This document shows positions 7,041 to 10,475 of a DNA stretch of 10,475 bases, piece after piece. The first letter of the stretch is position 1; each line of letters begins with the position of its first letter. This DNA is from a bacterium SM23_31 (GTDB taxonomy: Bacteria; SM23-31). The notes under the pieces were generated by a model that saw only the letters and a program-made list of their open reading frames with translations, did no database searches and was not told where the DNA came from. The position numbers were made by a program, and so were the translations under genes. The stretch covers positions 1-10,475 of the forward strand of contig LJUD01000074.1 in assembly GCA_001304035.1 (NCBI GenBank), written 5' to 3'.

Positions 7041-7838
7041 GTGGAACGTATCATTAAATTTTTTCTTGTTTACAAAACATTTTTTGTATTCCTCTTGTGC
7101 ATTATTCTTTCTACTTCTCTAATTTTTTCCAACCAGACTGAACAAATTTTAACGCTGCGCTTGATGTTTGCCGACTTTTCGAGCAAAATTACGCAAAAAT
7201 TGAGCTGGTTTTCTCTGATATTTTCTGCTTTAGAAGAAAATGAAAGACTTAAAGTAGAAAATATTCGTTTGAGTTTTGAAAATGCACTTTTAACCGACCT
7301 TAAAAATGAAAATGATCATTTACACGATCTGCTCGAATACAAAAAAAATTCCCCATTTGATTTTAAGACCGGGCAGATTGTTCATTGGTCTCCTACATTT
7401 TTAAGCACAGTTACAATTAACCTCGGACAGGGTGACGGAGTAAAAAAGAACGATCCGGTAATTACAAACGATGGATTGGTAGGAAAAATAATTGAAGCAA
7501 GTAATAACTCTGCACTTTGTCAGTTGCTTACAGATGTTAGTTTTAGAGTAAGCGCTCAGTTAAAAAACAGTGATATTGTTGGTTTTCTAAAATACAAAGA
7601 AGACGATAAGGCTGTAATAGATATACGCGGCAGTGCCGAAGTGTTTGTGGGAGATACGGTAGTAACAACAAGCCATGGAAATATTTACCCCTACGGCATT
7701 CCGATAGGTACTGTTATCGATTTTACACGCGAACCGGGATTATTTAAAACAGCAACGGTAAAATTATTTGTGGATTATGATCAACTCAGAGATGTAAGTG
7801 TAATTACAAACGTAAATTCGTTTATTAATAAAAACTAA
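7041..7838 (+). CDS. mreC: rod shape-determining protein MreC
   Basis: Bitopic inner-membrane protein that links MreB to the periplasmic wall machinery and contacts PBP2. A short cytoplasmic tail is followed by one membrane helix (residues about 8-29). A coiled coil comes next (about 63-102, leucine- and glutamate-rich), and then the two-lobed beta domain with VTINLGQGDGVKKNDPVI, DGLVGKI and TTSHGNIYPYGIPIGTV. The 265-residue length is usual. The start is GTG at 7041, with AAGGA at 7026-7030 upstream at a slightly long spacing. A nearer ATG at 7030 is out of frame. The protein diverges more in its first 100 residues than in the barrel part, as is common for MreC. Confidence 0.94.
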   Translation: MERIIKFFLVYKTFFVFLLCIILSTSLIFSNQTEQILTLRLMFADFSSKITQKLSWFSLIFSALEENERLKVENIRLSFENALLTDLKNENDHLHDLLEYKKNSPFDFKTGQIVHWSPTFLSTVTINLGQGDGVKKNDPVITNDGLVGKIIEASNNSALCQLLTDVSFRVSAQLKNSDIVGFLKYKEDDKAVIDIRGSAEVFVGDTVVTTSHGNIYPYGIPIGTVIDFTREPGLFKTATVKLFVDYDQLRDVSVITNVNSFINKN

Positions 7839-8034
7839 GCTGTTCATGGGGGATGTCTTATAATTTTATAAATTACAGTAATATAACTAAAATATACTTA
7901 CGGGATATAAATTTTTACCGGCATATTTTTAAGGCAGAAACTGCCGCGTTTCCCACTATGCTGACTGGAGAGTTATTTAATACTAAGTAATCCTTAAATC
8001 ATAGAATTTGCCAGAGTTTTATTTATTGGTTAAA
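7839..8034. other. mreC-mreD gap with a small structured segment
   Basis: 196 bases separate mreC from mreD, long for this otherwise compact cluster. GGCAG-AAA-CTGCC (7933-7945) can form a 5-bp hairpin. CGGCA (7919-7923) can instead pair with TGCCG (7942-7946), and the two pairings exclude each other. No T-run follows. A lone TATAAT (7859-7864) lacks a -35 box. The only short reading frames here are 5 and 10 codons long and not credible. An internal promoter or processing site for the mreD-mrdA-rodA part is possible but not shown. Confidence 0.35.
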
Positions 8035-8529
8035 ATGTTAAAACCGGTTTATTTAAAATCTTTAAAATGGGGCTCGGTGTTTTTCCTGGTTATTATAGCA
8101 CAAATATCCATTTTAAAATTTTTTTCATTTGTTATTCGCCCGAATACAGTTGTGAAACCGGATATTGTATTAATTTTCCTTTTCTTTTACGGTATTCGTT
8201 ATTCACAACTTGCATCAACGTTAACCGGGTTTGCTTCCGGATTTTTTCTTGATGCGCTTGGCGGTGGAATTCTCGGTCTCCATGCTTTAACCAAAACTGT
8301 TGCCGGTTTCTTAATGGGATATGTTCCGAGAACACATAAAATACATAAAATAATACAATTTTCAATTTTATTCTTTACTATAAGTATTATTCATGATATA
8401 TTATACAATGCCATATATATAATTAATACTGAATCCAGTTTTTGGCGGTTATTATTTGTGCATTCACTTCCTTCAACCATATATTCTGTTTTTATCGGTG
8501 GAATAGTCTATTATTGGCTAAAACGTTAA
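8035..8529 (+). CDS. mreD: rod shape-determining protein MreD
   Basis: Small integral membrane partner of MreC in the elongasome. From the ATG at 8035 it has 164 residues, almost wholly hydrophobic, with about five or six membrane segments: near WGSVFFLVIIAQISIL, PDIVLIFLFFYGI, LTGFASGFFLDALGGGILG, TVAGFLMGYV, IIQFSILFFTISIIHDILY and VFIGGIVYYWL. The segment FLDALGGGILGLHAL corresponds to the most conserved MreD motif. An in-frame TTG at 8008 would add nine residues, but neither start has a clear Shine-Dalgarno. A stop at 8002-8004 rules out any longer form. Family sequence similarity is low, so the call rests on topology, that motif and its place between mreC and mrdA. Confidence 0.88.
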   Translation: MLKPVYLKSLKWGSVFFLVIIAQISILKFFSFVIRPNTVVKPDIVLIFLFFYGIRYSQLASTLTGFASGFFLDALGGGILGLHALTKTVAGFLMGYVPRTHKIHKIIQFSILFFTISIIHDILYNAIYIINTESSFWRLLFVHSLPSTIYSVFIGGIVYYWLKR

Positions 8530-8546
8530 AGGATTAATAAAATACA

Positions 8547-10361
8547 ATGACTGATGAAAAACAGGAACAATTGAGCCGGAGACGCGTGAGCTTTGTGTTC
8601 GCTACTGTTTTTATATTTGTCGTAATTCTCGGTCGGTTTTTTTACATTCAGATACTCGGAAGTGAAGAACATTACCTCAGGTCTGAAGCTAATAGAACAC
8701 GGCAAATACAGATAGTCCCGACTCGCGGTCTTATATATGACCGTAATCATGTATTGATTGTAGATAACGTTCCTGCTTATGCTGTTTCAGTTATTCCATA
8801 TGAATTGGAAAATAAAGACCGTCTATTTCAACTCATTTCTGAAAACTTCAACTCAGAATACCAAAATGTCCAGAAAAAACTTGAAATAGCCGCTACGCGT
8901 TATCAACCGGTCAAAATTTTACGTACAGACCATGCCGGATTAACATATTTTGAAGAAAATCGTTTTGATTTACCGGGGGTTATATCTCAGGATGAACCGC
9001 AGCGGTACTATCCTTCAGACATTAGAGCATCGCATATTTTAGGATATATAAAGGAGATTGACGAAAACGAATTCGAGGAATTTGGTAAGAAATACTATAA
9101 ATCAGGTGATATCGTCGGTAAAAAAGGTATTGAAAGATATTACGAAGATTTATTACGGGGCGAAAGAGGATATAAATTCATGGAGGTCGATGCTTACGGT
9201 AGAGAAGTAAGTGAAATTATAACGCCTAATACGAGACCGCCGGTTCCCGGTAACGATTTGATTTTAACTTTAGACAAAGATTTACAAAAGTTAAGCGAAG
9301 ACCTCCTGGGAGATAGCCTTGGTGCCATAGTTGTACTCAATCCACAAAATGGTGAAATTTATGCTGCCGTAAGCAGACCCGATATTGATCCTATATTTAT
9401 GAGCAGTCATTTCACGCAGGAAGAGTTTGACCTGCTTCTGAATGATCCGGACAAGCCGCTTTATAACCGTGTCAGTCAGGGGATGTCCCCTCCGGGTTCG
9501 ACATTTAAAATAATCGGTGCTCTCGCAGCGCTTAATGAAAACATTCTCTCCGCTGATCAAACGTATACATGCAACGGATATTTTCGATTGGGTAATAAGG
9601 TACACGAATGCTGGAAGAAAGAAGGACATGGAACGCTTAATATGGTCGAAGCTATCGAACAATCCTGTAATGTGTATTTTTATAATCTTTCGCAAGAAAT
9701 TGACCTTGATATTTGGCTGCGATACAGCCGTTTGTTTGAATTTGGAAAATACACCGGGTTAGACCTCCCGGCAGAAGAAAATAATAAAGGAAATTTGCCA
9801 ACCAGAGAATATCTGGATGTAAAATATAAATATGATTGGACTGAAAAGGGTCAGATGGCGATTATGATTATTGGTCAGGGGGATATATTGGTAACTCCCG
9901 TGCAAATGGCACGCTTTGCTGCGGCAATCGGAACAAAAGGGAAATTGATTCAGCCGCATTTCCTGAAAGCCGCGGTAGATTCAAGAACGGATTCTGTCAT
10001 TTATCAACCGGAAGCTGTTGAAAAACAAATAACAGAGATTAGTGATGAGGCTTGGGAAGTAGTTAGAATGGGAATGCATAATGTTGTTAATGGGGAAAAT
10101 GGTACGGCTAAATCGGTAAGACACTCCGAAATATCCATTGCAGGGAAAACCGGTACGGCAGAAAATCCTCATGGTCAGGACCATGCCTGGTTCATTGGTT
10201 ATGCACCCGAAGATAATCCGACAATTGCATTAGCGGTATTTGTTGAGAACGGAGGCGGTGGCGCAAGGGTGGCTGCTCCAATTGCCCGGGAAATTTTTAA
10301 AAAGTATTTCGATTTGCAGAAAATACGTAATCAAAAATTTATTTCTACACAAAAAAAATGA
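8547..10361 (+). CDS. mrdA: penicillin-binding protein 2, elongation-specific DD-transpeptidase
   Basis: Class B penicillin-binding protein that cross-links new peptidoglycan with RodA during elongation. A short cytoplasmic N-terminus precedes one membrane helix (residues about 14-35) and then the pedestal domain, with the PTRGLIYDRN motif near residue 57. The transpeptidase domain carries the three active-site motifs: Ser318-x-x-Lys321 (PPGSTFK), Ser373-Cys-Asn375 and Lys534-Thr-Gly536. Cys342, Cys355, His361 and Cys374 fall where the PBP2 zinc ligands reported for Acinetobacter lie (D350, D365, H371, C384), with identical spacing over the last three. The 604-residue length is typical. It lies 17 bases after mreD, with AAAGGA at 8528-8533. 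The SxN-region Cys-His set and the adjacent rodA favour PBP2 over the septal PBP3/FtsI. Confidence 0.96.
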   Translation: MTDEKQEQLSRRRVSFVFATVFIFVVILGRFFYIQILGSEEHYLRSEANRTRQIQIVPTRGLIYDRNHVLIVDNVPAYAVSVIPYELENKDRLFQLISENFNSEYQNVQKKLEIAATRYQPVKILRTDHAGLTYFEENRFDLPGVISQDEPQRYYPSDIRASHILGYIKEIDENEFEEFGKKYYKSGDIVGKKGIERYYEDLLRGERGYKFMEVDAYGREVSEIITPNTRPPVPGNDLILTLDKDLQKLSEDLLGDSLGAIVVLNPQNGEIYAAVSRPDIDPIFMSSHFTQEEFDLLLNDPDKPLYNRVSQGMSPPGSTFKIIGALAALNENILSADQTYTCNGYFRLGNKVHECWKKEGHGTLNMVEAIEQSCNVYFYNLSQEIDLDIWLRYSRLFEFGKYTGLDLPAEENNKGNLPTREYLDVKYKYDWTEKGQMAIMIIGQGDILVTPVQMARFAAAIGTKGKLIQPHFLKAAVDSRTDSVIYQPEAVEKQITEISDEAWEVVRMGMHNVVNGENGTAKSVRHSEISIAGKTGTAENPHGQDHAWFIGYAPEDNPTIALAVFVENGGGGARVAAPIAREIFKKYFDLQKIRNQKFISTQKK

Positions 10362-10368
10362 CCGGAGT

Positions 10369-10475
10369 ATGGCTAAAGGATTTCAAATAAAAAAGCTTGA
10401 TTGGTACTTGATAACCATCGTAATACTGCTCTGTGCCGTCGGGCTGGTTGCGATATACTCTGCCAATGCCGGAAT
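10369..10475 (+). CDS. rodA: rod shape-determining glycosyltransferase RodA, 3'-truncated by window edge
   Basis: The first 35 codons read M-A-K-G-F-Q-I-K-K-L-D-W, then a membrane helix (LITIVILLCAVGLVAIYSA) that matches the start of SEDS-family RodA, where KxDW precedes helix 1 and GLxxIYSA ends it. RodA polymerises lipid II into glycan strands in complex with PBP2. The start lies seven bases after the mrdA stop. GGAG (10364-10367) is only one base from the ATG, so the binding site is unclear, but no other in-frame start exists nearby. An overlapping ATG at 10358 is out of frame and stops after 10 codons. FtsW shares the family, but the mrdA neighbour favours RodA. Confidence 0.9.
   Translation, partial: MAKGFQIKKLDWYLITIVILLCAVGLVAIYSANAG

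Noticed and set aside
1..10475. A novel defence, mobile or biosynthetic system
   Set aside because: All substantial coding frames are recognisable housekeeping families except the TPR protein, and there is no transposase, integrase, phage gene, CRISPR array, toxin-antitoxin pair or RNA gene.

Overview
The window is an A+T-rich bacterial chromosome segment with every recognisable gene on the + strand. It carries housekeeping genes: the end of a methionine-salvage gene, a monocistronic TPR protein, then a long run of cell-wall and purine genes leading into the rod-shape (elongasome) cluster. The order purN-purH-mreB-mreC-mreD-mrdA-rodA recalls the purH-mre-mrdA-rodA arrangement I know from Bacteroidota and related phyla. 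PurN also carries a glycine-rich insertion after its NIHP motif that I associate with that group. I therefore infer a member of the Fibrobacterota-Chlorobiota-Bacteroidota assemblage or a neighbouring lineage (Ignavibacteria, Calditrichota and Marinimicrobia are candidates). The sequence alone does not fix the phylum.

Layout. 2-751: 3' part of mtnA, cut by the window edge. 752-1013: A+T-rich gap with a possible extended -10 promoter, an inverted repeat and a small hairpin over the ribosome binding site of the next gene. 1014-2267: exported or membrane-anchored TPR protein of unknown role, followed by a textbook intrinsic terminator at 2331-2368. 2268-2623: non-coding gap with that terminator and a short palindrome. 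2624-5765: ldcA, purN and purH, packed tightly (ldcA-purN gap of zero, purN-purH overlap of 14 bases). 5766-5978: a gap filled mostly by a degenerate long inverted repeat whose right arm ends 14 bases before the mreB start. 5979-10475: mreB, mreC, mreD, mrdA (PBP2) and the first 35 codons of rodA, which runs off the window.

How the genes fit together. MreB filaments, with MreC and MreD in the membrane, position the PBP2 transpeptidase and the RodA glycosyltransferase for lateral wall synthesis. LdcA trims the tetrapeptides released by wall turnover so they can be recycled. PurN and PurH perform two formyl-transfer steps of IMP synthesis (PurH also closes the ring). Their link to the wall genes is positional and not evidently functional. 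I see no strong terminator between ldcA and rodA, so one long transcription unit is possible.

I found no mobile element with a transposase, no CRISPR, no RNA gene and no defence or novel enzymatic system. The points most worth a second look are the degenerate inverted repeat forming the mreB leader, the in-frame zero-gap ldcA/purN junction with a TTG start, and a Cys3His version of the PBP2 metal site.
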